Source: Alphaproteobacteria bacterium
Lineage (GTDB): Bacteria > Pseudomonadota > Alphaproteobacteria > Micavibrionales > UBA2020
Direction of reading: 5' to 3'
Assembly (NCBI GenBank): GCA_016794125.1
Contig: JAEUKT010000004.1
Coordinates: forward strand, 62,001-126,000
DNA length: 64,000 nucleotides
The position numbers and the translations under genes are program-made. Numbering within the stretch: the first letter of the stretch is position 1; each line of letters begins with the position of its first letter. Shown piece after piece: positions 38,559 to 47,773 of the stretch. The notes under the pieces are model-generated. The model made no database searches. It saw nothing but the letters and a program-made list of their open reading frames with translations, and was not told the DNA's origin.

Positions 38559-39407
38559 ATGTCCGATCAACCGGTATATGACCTCAAGGGCGGCAAGCCG
38601 CATCCTTACCACCTCGTCAATCCCAGCCCGTGGCCCTTCGTTGGGTCTATCACGGCGGGCCTGCTGGCGGCGCTGGCGGTCATGTATATGCACAAGGTGA
38701 CGCTGTTCGGCATCACGCCCGGCATCTATGGCGTGATCGTCGGTTTTATCCTGCTGGGCGCGCTGTTCTGGGTCTGGTGGAAAGACGTGATCCATGAAGC
38801 TGTCGTGGAAAAGGCGCATAGCCCCATCGCCAAAATCGGCTTCCGTTACGGCATGGCGCTGTTCATTTCGTCCGAGGTGATGTTCTTCGTCGCCTTCTTC
38901 TGGGCGTTCTTCAACGGCGCGCTGCGCCCAACCGAGGCGATCGGTTTCGTCTGGCCGCCGACGAACGTCGTGCCGATCGATGCCTTCGACATCCCCTTCC
39001 TGATGACCATGATCCTGCTGCTGTCGGGCTGCACCGTCACCTGGGCGCATCACGCGATCCTTGAAGGCAAGCAGGCCGAAGCGACCAAGGCATTGTTGAT
39101 CACCGTCCTGCTGGGCGCGTTCTTCACCTGCTTCCAGGCCTATGAATACATGCATGCCACCTTCCGTTTCTCGATCGAAAACGGCGGCAACATTTATTCC
39201 TCCGCCTTCTATATGGCGACGGGTTTCCATGGTTTCCACGTCCTCGTGGGTTCCATCTTCCTGCTGGTCTGCCTGTTCCGCAACATGAAGGGGCATTTCA
39301 CCGCGAAAAGCCATTTCGGCTTCGAAGCCGCCGCATGGTACTGGCACTTCGTTGACGTTGTATGGCTGTTCCTCTTCGTCGCGATCTACTGGTGGGGCAA
39401 CGCCTGA
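38559..39407 (+). CDS. ctaE: Cytochrome c oxidase subunit III
   Basis: A 282-residue integral membrane subunit with seven helices that stabilises the oxidase core. Conserved stretches include KPHPYHLVNPSPWP at the start, FRYGMALFISSEVMFFVAFFW with the typical Glu, and YWHFVDVVWLFLF at the end. AGGA lies before the ATG. The next reading frame overlaps its 3' end. Confidence 0.97.
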   Translation: MSDQPVYDLKGGKPHPYHLVNPSPWPFVGSITAGLLAALAVMYMHKVTLFGITPGIYGVIVGFILLGALFWVWWKDVIHEAVVEKAHSPIAKIGFRYGMALFISSEVMFFVAFFWAFFNGALRPTEAIGFVWPPTNVVPIDAFDIPFLMTMILLLSGCTVTWAHHAILEGKQAEATKALLITVLLGAFFTCFQAYEYMHATFRFSIENGGNIYSSAFYMATGFHGFHVLVGSIFLLVCLFRNMKGHFTAKSHFGFEAAAWYWHFVDVVWLFLFVAIYWWGNA

Positions 39408-39748
39408 GCATCGTTCAGGACCTTCGTTTCTGCCTGAAACCGCGCTGCCCCGTCTGCCGCAAAGGCCGGCTGTTTCAGCCGCGCTCGATCACGGTTGTGC
39501 CGCGCTGCGTGGAATGCGATGCCAATCTTGGCGCGCATGACATCGGCGACGGGGCCAGCGTCTTCCTGATTTTCTTTTTCGGCATCACCATCATCCCGCT
39601 GGCCTGGGGGTTCGAAAACGCCTTGCATCCGCCGCTGTGGCTGCATGCCGTGCTGTGGCTGTCGGTGATGCTGGGCGCAATCGCGCTGCTGCTGCCGGTG
39701 GTGAAGGCCTATATTATTTTACTGGAATGGCGGCACCGGAAGAACTAG
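39392..39748 (+). CDS. DUF983 zinc-ribbon-like membrane protein
   Basis: A protein of about 118 residues. The N-terminal double CxxC module (CPVCRKGRLF and CVECDANL) should bind zinc. Two hydrophobic helices follow (VFLIFFFGITIIPLAW and VLWLSVMLGAIALLLP). This is the DUF983 family, usually found between ctaE and surf1 in alphaproteobacteria and suspected to assist oxidase biogenesis. The start is uncertain: the GTG at 39392 overlaps ctaE by 16 bp, while an ATG at 39362 would overlap by 46. It ends where two minus-strand genes begin. Confidence 0.75.
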   Translation: MGQRLSIVQDLRFCLKPRCPVCRKGRLFQPRSITVVPRCVECDANLGAHDIGDGASVFLIFFFGITIIPLAWGFENALHPPLWLHAVLWLSVMLGAIALLLPVVKAYIILLEWRHRKN

Positions 39749-40071
39749 AGGCAGCTTCCATTTAGACATGCCATGATGAACCACCAAAATATAATTACGG
39801 GGATCATAAGCGGAATATACACTGCGGCGGCTATAATTTTAGCTATCCAGCGAACCGGAAGCGTCAGAATGCCTGCAACAGGTAGGCACTCAATGACGAT
39901 GAAATCAAACCAAGCGTGATGGTTGTTACGCCCGAATATAAATTCCTGAAATCGGTATAATAAGTGTTGTTCAGGGATCGACCCTGCGTGAAAAGCCAAT
40001 ACAGCAAGAAGCAGAAGCGGAAAAAATACAGCAAAACAAGTCGTTGCTATTATATGCGTTTTTTTCTTCAT
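39745..40071 (-). CDS. Small uncharacterised membrane protein, 108 aa
   Basis: A 108-residue protein with a lysine-rich start and about three hydrophobic helices (TTCFAVFFPLLLLAVLAF, the 70-90 region, and IPLMIPVIIFWWFIM). No family is recognised. The sequence is more A+T-rich than the cox genes around it. Its ATG overlaps the stop of the upstream Vgr-related gene (ATGA), so the two are one unit placed against the direction of the oxidase block. Confidence 0.65.
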   Translation of the reverse strand: MKKKTHIIATTCFAVFFPLLLLAVLAFHAGSIPEQHLLYRFQEFIFGRNNHHAWFDFIVIECLPVAGILTLPVRWIAKIIAAAVYIPLMIPVIIFWWFIMACLNGSCL

Positions 40072-40715
40072 TTTGAAATTGGCGGCTTCGGCTTCTTCGC
40101 CCCCGCACCCGGAAACTGCGCCTGTTTCGCGTAGGACGGGTCTTTCAGAAATTTATCTAGCACCTGTTCGTAAAGCGCCATGCGCTGCGCGCCGTATTCG
40201 ATGTTCAGGCAGTTGCTCCAGAATTCCGATCCCGCTTCGTGTTTCAGCGCGAAATGGTCCTGCACGATGCTGGCTTGCTGTTCCATGTTGTAATCGGTCA
40301 GGTCTTTGCCGGCTTCCAACTCGTAATCATAGGCCGCGCGGTAATTGAATTTGTGCTTCAGGTTCAGCTTCACGGCTTCGGCAATCGGCGCCAGCACCTT
40401 GTTCTGGTACTGCCAGACATGCGTCATTTCGTGGATGAACAATCCCTGTCCGTAAACTTCAAGCTGGGAATAATCATCGACATAGCAGCCGTACATATAC
40501 AGGTTGCCGTTCGGCGCCATCGCCGTGCCTTCGGGGTGGAAGCCTGCGAATTTGCCGTCATTGATCGTGACGGTGGAATAATCGATGGAATCGCCAAAGA
40601 CGCTTTTCGCCAGCTTCACTTCACCTGTGGTCAATGGGCGGGACACCATGCGCGGGGCGGCCTTTTCTGTAAAATGTAAACCTAAAGATGACTCCACCTT
40701 TTTGCAGAACAACAT
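40068..40715 (-). CDS. Vgr-related putative zinc metallopeptidase-like protein
   Basis: About 215 residues. The conserved pattern PLTTGEVKLAKSVFGDSIDYS, then APNGNLYMY, then GLFIHEMTHVWQYQ with the HExxH zinc motif (His95, Glu96, His99), matches proteins annotated as vgr-related in alphaproteobacteria. Later YELEAGKDLTDYNMEQQASIV also fits. Function is unknown; the motif suggests metallopeptidase activity. The start is uncertain. ATG at 40715 lacks a ribosome-binding site, and a TTG at 40727 would add a hydrophobic start with Cys4 in LMLFC as a possible lipobox. It is divergent from surf1. Confidence 0.68.
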   Translation of the reverse strand: MLFCKKVESSLGLHFTEKAAPRMVSRPLTTGEVKLAKSVFGDSIDYSTVTINDGKFAGFHPEGTAMAPNGNLYMYGCYVDDYSQLEVYGQGLFIHEMTHVWQYQNKVLAPIAEAVKLNLKHKFNYRAAYDYELEAGKDLTDYNMEQQASIVQDHFALKHEAGSEFWSNCLNIEYGAQRMALYEQVLDKFLKDPSYAKQAQFPGAGAKKPKPPISK

Positions 40716-40748
40716 TAGTATAAGCAAGCCTAAAAATAACGGGTGTCC

Positions 40749-41444
40749 ATGACTGCCAAATCCTTCCAGTTCCGCCTGATTCCGACCCTGCTGACCGCCG
40801 CGATTGTGACGGTCGCGCTGGGTCTTGGCGTATGGCAGCTGGAGCGGCTGGAATGGAAAAACGCCCTGCTGGCAAGGCTCGACAGCCAGATGTCCGCTCC
40901 TGCCGTGCCGTTGCCCGAAACGGTCGATGGCAAGGCATGGGAATACCGCCGCGTGACACTGGCGGGGCAGTTCCTGTATGACCGCGAATTCCACCTGGGC
41001 CCCCGCGTGCGGGACGGCAAGGTGGGCTATGAAATGGTCGTGCCGTTCCGCCGCGCATCGGGCGGCATCGTGCTGGTCAATCGCGGCTGGATTTCGCCGG
41101 ACATCAAATTCGTGAACCGGCCCGAAGGCATCGTGCAGGCCGAAGGCTTCCTGCGCCTGCCCGCCAAAACGATGTTCGCGCCCGCCAATGACGCGGCGAA
41201 AAACCAATGGTACTGGATCGATACGAAAGCGATGGACGCATCCGCGCCCGCCTATATCGTCGATGCCGTCGCGGAACCTGCGGGGGTTTATCCTGCGGGC
41301 GGCGCGCTGCGCCTCGATATTCCGAACGATCACAAAAACTACGCGATTTTCTGGTTCGGCATGGCGGGTGTCATGCTGCTGATCTATCTCATGGCAAGCC
41401 GCCAGCGGGCCGCAAAAACGGAGCAAAAAAATGCAGGCGTATAA
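40749..41444 (+). CDS. surf1: SURF1-family cytochrome oxidase assembly protein
   Basis: A 231-residue membrane protein that helps haem a insertion into subunit I. It has an N-terminal helix (LTAAIVTVALGLGVWQLERL), with the conserved GxWQxxRxxWK signature, a periplasmic domain with VLVNRGW and YWIDTKAM, and a C-terminal helix (NYAIFWFGMAGVMLLIYLMA). Both ends are typical. ATG at 40749 is used; a GTG at 40743 is possible. The 3' end overlaps the M32 carboxypeptidase by 14 bp. Confidence 0.93.
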   Translation: MTAKSFQFRLIPTLLTAAIVTVALGLGVWQLERLEWKNALLARLDSQMSAPAVPLPETVDGKAWEYRRVTLAGQFLYDREFHLGPRVRDGKVGYEMVVPFRRASGGIVLVNRGWISPDIKFVNRPEGIVQAEGFLRLPAKTMFAPANDAAKNQWYWIDTKAMDASAPAYIVDAVAEPAGVYPAGGALRLDIPNDHKNYAIFWFGMAGVMLLIYLMASRQRAAKTEQKNAGV

Positions 41445-42933
41445 AAAACTCGAAGAACGCTTTGAAAAAATCATGACGCTGCGCCAGATCGACTCTGTGC
41501 TGGATTGGGACAAGGCCGTGCTGATGCCCGAAAAAGGCGTCAACCAGCGTGCGAAGCAGATTGAAACCCTCGGTGTCATGATCCACGAAATGGCGACCGA
41601 CCCGCAGCTGGGCGACTGGATGGCGGGCGTGAATACGCAGAGCCTGAATGATTGGGAACGCGCAAACCTCGACATCATGCAATGGCAATATACCCACGCA
41701 ACCGCGCTGCCCGCAGATCTGGTGTCGCGCAAGATGGGGCAGGAAACGAAAACCGAAGTGATCTGGCGCAAGGCGCGCGCGGAAAGCGATTTCAAGATCG
41801 TGCAGGACGATCTCGCACGGCTGCTCGATATCGTGCGTGAACAGGCGGAAGTGAAATCGGCGAAGCTGAAAAAGCCGCTTTACGACGCGCTGATGGACCC
41901 CTATGCGCCGCATATGACGGCAAAAGATGTCGATGTGATTTTCGACGATATCGCGGCCTTCATCCCCGGCTTCCTCGATCAGGTATTGGAGAAACAAAAA
42001 GAACCGCTGCCGCTGCCCGGCCCGTTTGCGCAGGATGTGCAGGAAAAACTCGGCAAACAGCTCTGCGAAGCGCTGGGTTTTGAATCCAGCTGGGGCCGCC
42101 TTGATACCTCGACCCATCCGTTCAGCACAGGCATCGGCGACGATGTGCGCATCACCACGCGCTATAACACCGACAGCTTCATCAACGCGCTGCAGGCGGT
42201 GGCGCACGAAGCCGGCCACGGATTCTACGACCGCTTCACGCCCCGCGAATGGCAGCACCAGCCGGTGGGCGCAAGCCAGAACATGGGCATGGCGATTCAT
42301 GAATCGCAGAGCCTGTCGCTCGATATGCAGCTCGCCCGCAGCCGCGAATACTGGGAATGGTTCACGCCGATCATCCAGAAGGCCTTCAACGGTTCCGGCC
42401 CCGCATGGTCGCCCGAAAACGTCTATCGCCATGCGACCAAGGTGGAGCGCGGCTTTATCCGCGTCGAAGCCGACGAAGTGACCTATCCCGCCCATGTCAT
42501 CATGCGTTACCGCCTTGAAAAAGCGATGGTGGAAGGCAGGCTGGAGGTGAAAGACCTGCCGCAGGCATGGAATGACGGTTTCAAGGCATTGCTGGGCGTG
42601 ACCCCGCCGAACGACAAGAACGGCTGCCTGCAGGATATCCATTGGTATTTTGGCGCGTTCGGGTATTTCCCCGCCTATGCGCTGGGCGCGTTCACGGCGG
42701 CGCAGTTCGTGCACAAGATGAAACAGGATATCCCGACCGTCATGCAAAGCGTGAAAAAGGGCGACTTCAAGCCCTTCAACGGCTGGCTGCGCGAAAACGT
42801 ACAGTCGAAAGGCTGCTTGTATAAGCCGCAGGAGCTGGTGGAGAAAGTTACCGGGCAGAAAATGTCCACGCATTTCTTCAAGAAACACGTGACCGAACGC
42901 TATCTTGAAAAAGCATATGAGGGCGCATGCTGA
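41431..42933 (+). CDS. M32 family carboxypeptidase (Taq type)
   Basis: A 500-residue zinc carboxypeptidase that removes C-terminal residues from peptides in the cytoplasm. The zinc motif HEAGH is at 259-263, within VAHEAGHGFYDRF. The family signatures TSTHPFSTGIGDDVRITTRY, GMAIHESQSL and DIHWYFGAFGYFPAYALGA also appear. GGAG precedes the ATG. It is overlapped by surf1 at the start and by thrC at the end, so it is likely part of a long transcript. Confidence 0.95.
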   Translation: MQAYKKLEERFEKIMTLRQIDSVLDWDKAVLMPEKGVNQRAKQIETLGVMIHEMATDPQLGDWMAGVNTQSLNDWERANLDIMQWQYTHATALPADLVSRKMGQETKTEVIWRKARAESDFKIVQDDLARLLDIVREQAEVKSAKLKKPLYDALMDPYAPHMTAKDVDVIFDDIAAFIPGFLDQVLEKQKEPLPLPGPFAQDVQEKLGKQLCEALGFESSWGRLDTSTHPFSTGIGDDVRITTRYNTDSFINALQAVAHEAGHGFYDRFTPREWQHQPVGASQNMGMAIHESQSLSLDMQLARSREYWEWFTPIIQKAFNGSGPAWSPENVYRHATKVERGFIRVEADEVTYPAHVIMRYRLEKAMVEGRLEVKDLPQAWNDGFKALLGVTPPNDKNGCLQDIHWYFGAFGYFPAYALGAFTAAQFVHKMKQDIPTVMQSVKKGDFKPFNGWLRENVQSKGCLYKPQELVEKVTGQKMSTHFFKKHVTERYLEKAYEGAC

Positions 42934-44333
42934 ACTATATCAGCACACGCGGCAAGGCACCGCGCCTGACTTTCGCGGGTGCAACGCTGACGGGGCTTGC
43001 GTCAGATGGCGGATTATACGTGCCGGAATCCTGCCCGAAACTGTCGGAAGCCGAAATCGGCAACATGAACAGCCAGAATTATCTGGAGGTTGCATGGCGC
43101 GTGATGCTGCCGTTTGTTGCCGCCGATATTCCGTCCGAAAAACTGATCGAGCTGCTGCGCGCGTCGTACAAGACGTTTTCGAACAAGGAAATTGCGCCGC
43201 TGCGCAAGCTGGACGACAATTTGCAGGTGCTGGAACTGTTCCACGGCCCGACGCTGGCCTTCAAGGATGTCGCGCTGCAATTTCTGGGGCAGGTGTTCAG
43301 CCATATCCTTGACCAGAAAAAACTGCGTACCACCATCGTCGCCGCCACATCCGGCGATACGGGATCGGCTGCGATCGAGGCGTTTCGCGGCAAGCATAAC
43401 GTCGATATTTTCGTCCTGCATCCCAAGGGACGCGTATCGGAAGTGCAGCGCCGCCAGATGACGACGGTTTTGGACAGCAACGTCCACAATATCGCCATCG
43501 AAGGCAGCTTTGACGATTGCCAGGACTTGGTGAAGGCGATGTTCAACGACGCGACCTTCCGCAACGATATGCACCTGTCGGCCGTCAATTCGATCAACTG
43601 GGCGCGCATTCTGGCGCAGGTCGTCTATTACATCTATGCGGGCTCGCGCATATTCCACCAGACGAAAAAGAAGGTTGTGTTTTCCGTGCCGACCGGAAAT
43701 TTCGGCAATATCTATGCGGGCTATATTGCGCAGTCGATGGGGCTGCCCGTCGAACGCCTGATTGCCGCCACCAACCGCAACGATATTTTGCACCGTTTCT
43801 TTTCGACCGGCCGCATGAACATGGAGCCGTCGGCCGCCAGCCTCAGCCCCAGCATGGATATTCAGGTTTCCAGCAATTTCGAACGCCTGCTGTTCGACAT
43901 CTTCGGGCGGCAGGGGCAGGCGGTCGCGCAGACCATGGAACATTTCCGCAAGCCCGCACCCTTCGTCATTCAGGAAGCGGGGATGACCCCCCTGCGCGAG
44001 CTGTTCGCCAGCGGCGCGGTCAGCGACGACAACACGCTGAAAACCATCCGCGACATTCACGACAAATACGGTTATGTCGTCGATCCGCATACGGCGGTCG
44101 GCTTGGCCGTGTCGCAGAAATACTGCGAAGCGTATCCCGACAGCGTTGTGGTGTCGCTGGCGACCGCGCATCCCGCGAAATTCCCGGATGCGGTGAAAAA
44201 AGCGATCGGCATCACGCCGGAATTGCCGCCGCATATGGCCGATTTGTTCACGCGCGAAGAACGCTGCGCCACACTGCCGAACAATCTTGAATGGGTGCAG
44301 AAATTCGTGCGCGACGGCGTGAAGGGCAAATAA
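42927..44333 (+). CDS. thrC: Threonine synthase
   Basis: Pyridoxal-phosphate enzyme that converts O-phosphohomoserine to threonine. The 468-residue protein begins MLNYISTRGKAPRLTF. It has the PLP lysine Lys113 in FHGPTLAFKDVALQ, the loop ATSGDTGSAA, and VFSVPTGNFGNIYAGY. Its length fits the long, proteobacterial type. The start overlaps the M32 stop by 7 bp. It lies one base ahead of pyrD, with which it is probably cotranscribed. Confidence 0.96.
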   Translation: MLNYISTRGKAPRLTFAGATLTGLASDGGLYVPESCPKLSEAEIGNMNSQNYLEVAWRVMLPFVAADIPSEKLIELLRASYKTFSNKEIAPLRKLDDNLQVLELFHGPTLAFKDVALQFLGQVFSHILDQKKLRTTIVAATSGDTGSAAIEAFRGKHNVDIFVLHPKGRVSEVQRRQMTTVLDSNVHNIAIEGSFDDCQDLVKAMFNDATFRNDMHLSAVNSINWARILAQVVYYIYAGSRIFHQTKKKVVFSVPTGNFGNIYAGYIAQSMGLPVERLIAATNRNDILHRFFSTGRMNMEPSAASLSPSMDIQVSSNFERLLFDIFGRQGQAVAQTMEHFRKPAPFVIQEAGMTPLRELFASGAVSDDNTLKTIRDIHDKYGYVVDPHTAVGLAVSQKYCEAYPDSVVVSLATAHPAKFPDAVKKAIGITPELPPHMADLFTREERCATLPNNLEWVQKFVRDGVKGK

Positions 44334-44334
44334 G

Positions 44335-45411
44335 ATGGACTTGTATAAACACTTCCGCTCTTTCCTGATGCGCCTTGATCCCGAACAGGCGCACCAGCTG
44401 ACTTTGCGCATTCTAAAAACCGGGGCAGGCCCGCATCAGACGGTCGATAACCCCGCGCTGTTCGTGAACCTGTGGGGCCGCGAATTCCGCAACCCGCTGG
44501 GGCTGGCGGCAGGATTTGACAAAGATGCCGAAGTGATCCCCGCGCTGTTCAACATGGGTTTTGGTTTTGTCGAAGTCGGCACGGTCACGCCGGTCGCGCA
44601 GGACGGCAACCCGAAGCCGCGCATTTTCCGCGATATCGCGAATAAATCCGTCATCAACCGCATGGGTTTCCCCGGCAAGGGGCTTGCCAATTTCTGGCAG
44701 AACGTCGCCTTTTACCGCGCCAAGTTCAAGGGCATACAGGGTATTCTGGGCATCAATATCGGCATTAACAAGGAAGCGGCCTCGCCCTACAGCGACTACC
44801 GCCACTGTATCGAACAGCTGGCCGAATATGCCGATTACATCACCATTAACGTATCGTCGCCCAACACCGCGGGCCTGCGCGATTTGCAGGGCGGCGAGGT
44901 ATTGGATAAATTGCTGTCAGGGCTCGTCAAGGTGCGCGACAGCGGCGCAAAACGCCCGCCGCTGGTGCTGAAGGTCGCGCCCGATCTTGAGCCCGAACAG
45001 CGCACCGCGATTGCGGAACTGCTGCAGCGTCACAGCATCGACGGATTGATCGTTGGCAACACTACCGTCACGCGTCCCGAAAAACTGGATGCGAAACTGA
45101 AGGAAGAAAAGGGCGGGTTGAGCGGCCAATTGCTCCGTGACCTTGCAACCGAACGCATTGCCGATTTTTATAAACTGACGGGCGGGCGCCTGCCGATCAT
45201 CGGGGCAGGGGGCGTGGCATCCGCAGCCGATGCCTATGCAAAAATCCGCGCGGGCGCGACGCTGGTGCAGGTTTATACCGGCCTGATTTACGAAGGGCCG
45301 CAGCTGGTGCCCGATATCCTGAACGGGCTTGTGACTTTGCTGAAAAAAGACGGCTTCACCCATATCTCGCAGGCGGTCGGCATCGACGCGCAACGCGCAA
45401 AGGCCGCATAG
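44335..45411 (+). CDS. pyrD: Dihydroorotate dehydrogenase (quinone), class 2
   Basis: Membrane-linked flavoenzyme that oxidises dihydroorotate to orotate in pyrimidine synthesis, passing electrons to ubiquinone. The 358-residue protein has the class 2 N-terminal helical extension (DPEQAHQLTLRILK). It also has ITINVSSPNTAGLRDLQGG with the catalytic serine region, GLIVGNTTVTRPE, and the FMN site GAGGVASAADAYAKIRAGA. The layout is complete. Confidence 0.96.
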   Translation: MDLYKHFRSFLMRLDPEQAHQLTLRILKTGAGPHQTVDNPALFVNLWGREFRNPLGLAAGFDKDAEVIPALFNMGFGFVEVGTVTPVAQDGNPKPRIFRDIANKSVINRMGFPGKGLANFWQNVAFYRAKFKGIQGILGINIGINKEAASPYSDYRHCIEQLAEYADYITINVSSPNTAGLRDLQGGEVLDKLLSGLVKVRDSGAKRPPLVLKVAPDLEPEQRTAIAELLQRHSIDGLIVGNTTVTRPEKLDAKLKEEKGGLSGQLLRDLATERIADFYKLTGGRLPIIGAGGVASAADAYAKIRAGATLVQVYTGLIYEGPQLVPDILNGLVTLLKKDGFTHISQAVGIDAQRAKAA

Positions 45412-45413
45412 AA

Positions 45414-46721
45414 ATGTCGGAACAGGAAGACAACGTCGTCGATCTGGGCACGCGCCGCCCTATCCCGCGTCCGCAAGGGGGCTTTGCCGCACTGCAACCG
45501 CACCTGACGTTTCGCAATATCGTCATCGCGCTGGGGCTTGCGACGTTCCTGATCTTTATCGGCTCGGTCGTATCCGCGCGCATCGCGTTTTTGTTCGCGG
45601 CGCTGCTCTGCCTTGCCGCGATGATGGCCGTCGAAATGGTGTCGCGCCGCAAATGGGAAAAGGAAATGACGGCGCAGCTGCAGCGCATGAACGGCGATTA
45701 CGACCGTCTTGTGCGCGAAACGGCGCGCAACCGCAACGACCTTGTGATGCTGAAAAAAAGCCTGGCCGATGCGGGTGCCGCCGCGCGCGGCCTTGGCCGC
45801 ATGCAGGCGACCGAAGGTTTGGCGGTCGAACAACGCATGATCAAATCGCTGGCCGAACAGCTGTCCCGCCTTGGCGGCGATGACGGCAAGGAAGACTCGC
45901 CGCTCGATATCGGCGCGCTGGAAAAATCGCTGCCGCAGGCCTCGCCGGATGCTATCGTGAAAAACCTCACCGATGAACAGGTGCTGACGCTGGTGCGTGC
46001 GGCGGTGAAGCAGGACCGCATCGATTTGTTCATGCAGCCCATCGTCAACCTGCCGCAGCGCAAGATGCGGTTTTTTGAAATGTTTTCCCGCATCCGTATC
46101 AAGCCGCAAGTGTACCTTGCGGCGGAGCGGTATATCGAGGTCGCGATCCGGCAGGACCTCGCCCCCTCCATCGACAACCTGCTGCTGCTGCGCAGCCTGC
46201 AGATGATCCGCGACACGGGCGATGACGGTCATGCCTATTTCTGCAACATCACCAGCCTGACATTGAACGACCCGAAATTCATGGGCGATCTTGTGGAGTT
46301 TATCGCGCAGAACCGCGACCTTGCGCCGCGCCTTGTGTTCGAGCTGGGGCAGCGCGACCTTGCGTCGATCAGCGCGGATACGCTGCCGGTGCTGGGCGGG
46401 CTTTCCCGGCTGGGCTGCCGTTTCTCGATGGATCTTGTGAAGTCCATTTCATTCGACTATGCGCAGCTGGAGGCGCGCCGCATCCGCTTTATCAAGGTGG
46501 AGGCGGGGCTGCTGCTGAAGGAGCTGAAGGATAGCGGGGGCTTGCGCCGCCTGAAACGCATGAAGGCGGAGCTGGATACTAACGGCATCGACATGATCGT
46601 CGAAAAAATTGAATCGGAAAAACAGCTGATCGAACTCCTCGACCTCGATATCGATTACGGGCAGGGATATTTGTTCGGCAAGCCCGAACCCGCGCAGTTA
46701 CGGGCAGGAGAAGACGCATGA
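45414..46721 (+). CDS. Membrane-anchored degenerate EAL-domain protein (TipF-like)
   Basis: A 435-residue protein with two transmembrane helices (about 34-52 and 57-76), a coiled coil (about 78-150) and a C-terminal EAL domain (from about 200). The domain departs from active phosphodiesterases. The EAL signature reads Glu222-Met-Phe, and the DDFG metal motif reads SMDLVKS around 339-344. Asn278, Glu310 and Lys361 are kept. It is therefore expected to bind c-di-GMP rather than cleave it, or to be inert. The layout resembles TipF, the alphaproteobacterial flagellum-positioning receptor; this is an inference. It starts two bases after pyrD, and its stop overlaps the next start. Confidence 0.82.
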   Translation: MSEQEDNVVDLGTRRPIPRPQGGFAALQPHLTFRNIVIALGLATFLIFIGSVVSARIAFLFAALLCLAAMMAVEMVSRRKWEKEMTAQLQRMNGDYDRLVRETARNRNDLVMLKKSLADAGAAARGLGRMQATEGLAVEQRMIKSLAEQLSRLGGDDGKEDSPLDIGALEKSLPQASPDAIVKNLTDEQVLTLVRAAVKQDRIDLFMQPIVNLPQRKMRFFEMFSRIRIKPQVYLAAERYIEVAIRQDLAPSIDNLLLLRSLQMIRDTGDDGHAYFCNITSLTLNDPKFMGDLVEFIAQNRDLAPRLVFELGQRDLASISADTLPVLGGLSRLGCRFSMDLVKSISFDYAQLEARRIRFIKVEAGLLLKELKDSGGLRRLKRMKAELDTNGIDMIVEKIESEKQLIELLDLDIDYGQGYLFGKPEPAQLRAGEDA

Positions 46722-47602
46722 TGATCGTGAAGCCCGCGAACGACCGGCTGAAACTGCTCAAGGGGCTGTATGAAATCGGCAATAATTACGACGGTTATAT
46801 CCTCGACCTCTGGGGCGTGGTGCATGACGGGCTGAAACCCTATGCAAAAACGGTCGAAACCTTGCGCGCGCTGAAGGATGCCAACCGCATCGTCTGGATG
46901 CTGTCGAACGCGCCGCGCCGCGCGCATATCGTGGCCGCGAAACTGGGTGAAATGGGCATCGGTCCCGAATTGTATGACGGCATCATGACCTCCGGCGAAG
47001 CGACATGGATGGCGCTCAAGGAAAAATACCTGAAGGAATGGGGCAAACGCTGCTACCACCTGGGCCCCGCCGAAAAAGACGGCAGCCTGTATGAAGGGCT
47101 CGATATCGAGATCGTCGAAAAACCGTCGCAGGCGGATTTCGTGCTGAACAGCGGCGTGAACGATTTCGACGACACGGCGGACATGTACCAGCCGGTGCTG
47201 GACGACTGCTTAAAGGCGGGGCTCCCCATGCTCTGCGCGAATCCGGACCGGATCGTGCATGTGGGCGATAAACTGGTCATCTGCCCCGGCACCTTTGCCG
47301 ACACCTATGCGGCGGGGGGCGGGTCGGTCACTTATTTCGGCAAGCCGCATCGTGGCGTTTACAGCCTCTGCCTGCAGGGGATGGGGGTGCAGAATGTACT
47401 GTGCATCGGTGACGGCATGCAGACGGATATCGAGGGGGCGAATGCGGCGGGACTCGATTCCGTCCTGATTACCTCGGGAATCCACCGCGATGCCTTTCCG
47501 GTTTCCGGAACGGGTGTTCCCAGCCTTCACGGCACCGGGGAATTCCTCAAATCCTACCCGTACCGGCCAACATATCTAATGTCGGCGCTGAAATGGGAAT
47601 AG
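46718..47602 (+). CDS. HAD superfamily class IIA phosphatase
   Basis: A 294-residue phosphatase with motif I DLWGVVHDG (Asp30), motif II LSNAPRR, the Lys motif FGKPHRGVY and motif IV CIGDGMQTDIEGA. The long insertion between motifs II and III marks class IIA (NagD-like), and the sequence fits the group seen in alphaproteobacteria beside varied metabolic genes. Its substrate is unknown. GGAG precedes the ATG, which overlaps the upstream stop. It is the last gene before the DotA/TraY array. Confidence 0.9.
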   Translation: MMIVKPANDRLKLLKGLYEIGNNYDGYILDLWGVVHDGLKPYAKTVETLRALKDANRIVWMLSNAPRRAHIVAAKLGEMGIGPELYDGIMTSGEATWMALKEKYLKEWGKRCYHLGPAEKDGSLYEGLDIEIVEKPSQADFVLNSGVNDFDDTADMYQPVLDDCLKAGLPMLCANPDRIVHVGDKLVICPGTFADTYAAGGGSVTYFGKPHRGVYSLCLQGMGVQNVLCIGDGMQTDIEGANAAGLDSVLITSGIHRDAFPVSGTGVPSLHGTGEFLKSYPYRPTYLMSALKWE

Positions 47603-47668
47603 TAAATATTCCTTAATGCTATCAATGATATGATTCAACATCAGTCCCTTCGCCTGCGCTGTCTAAAA

Positions 47669-47742
47669 TTTGGCATAAATATGCCTTAATTTTGACGGTT
47701 TTAAGAAAAAGGGGTATCATGGATGAATAAGCCTGAATAAGG
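47669..47742 (+). promoter_or_regulatory. Conserved promoter cassette, copy 1
   Basis: TTGACG (47692-47697), a 17-bp spacer and TATCAT (47715-47720). It is preceded by GGCATAAAT and followed by ATAAGCCTGAATAAGG. It shares nearly all positions with three other cassettes in the array, including the spacer. The transcript start would lie near 47727, about 47 bases before the ATG. Confidence 0.8.
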
Positions 47743-47773
47743 CGGTTCATTCTATATTTGCCGGGGCAAAGCC

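Noticed and set aside
40068..41795. 575-codon minus-strand frame covering surf1
   Set aside because: Only its last ~215 codons encode the Vgr-related protein; the rest is antisense to surf1 and the M32 carboxypeptidase.
47681..47704. Possible CtrA site (TTAA-spacer-TTAA) in promoter copy 1
   Set aside because: The spacing is not the required seven bases and the other three copies lack the first half-site.
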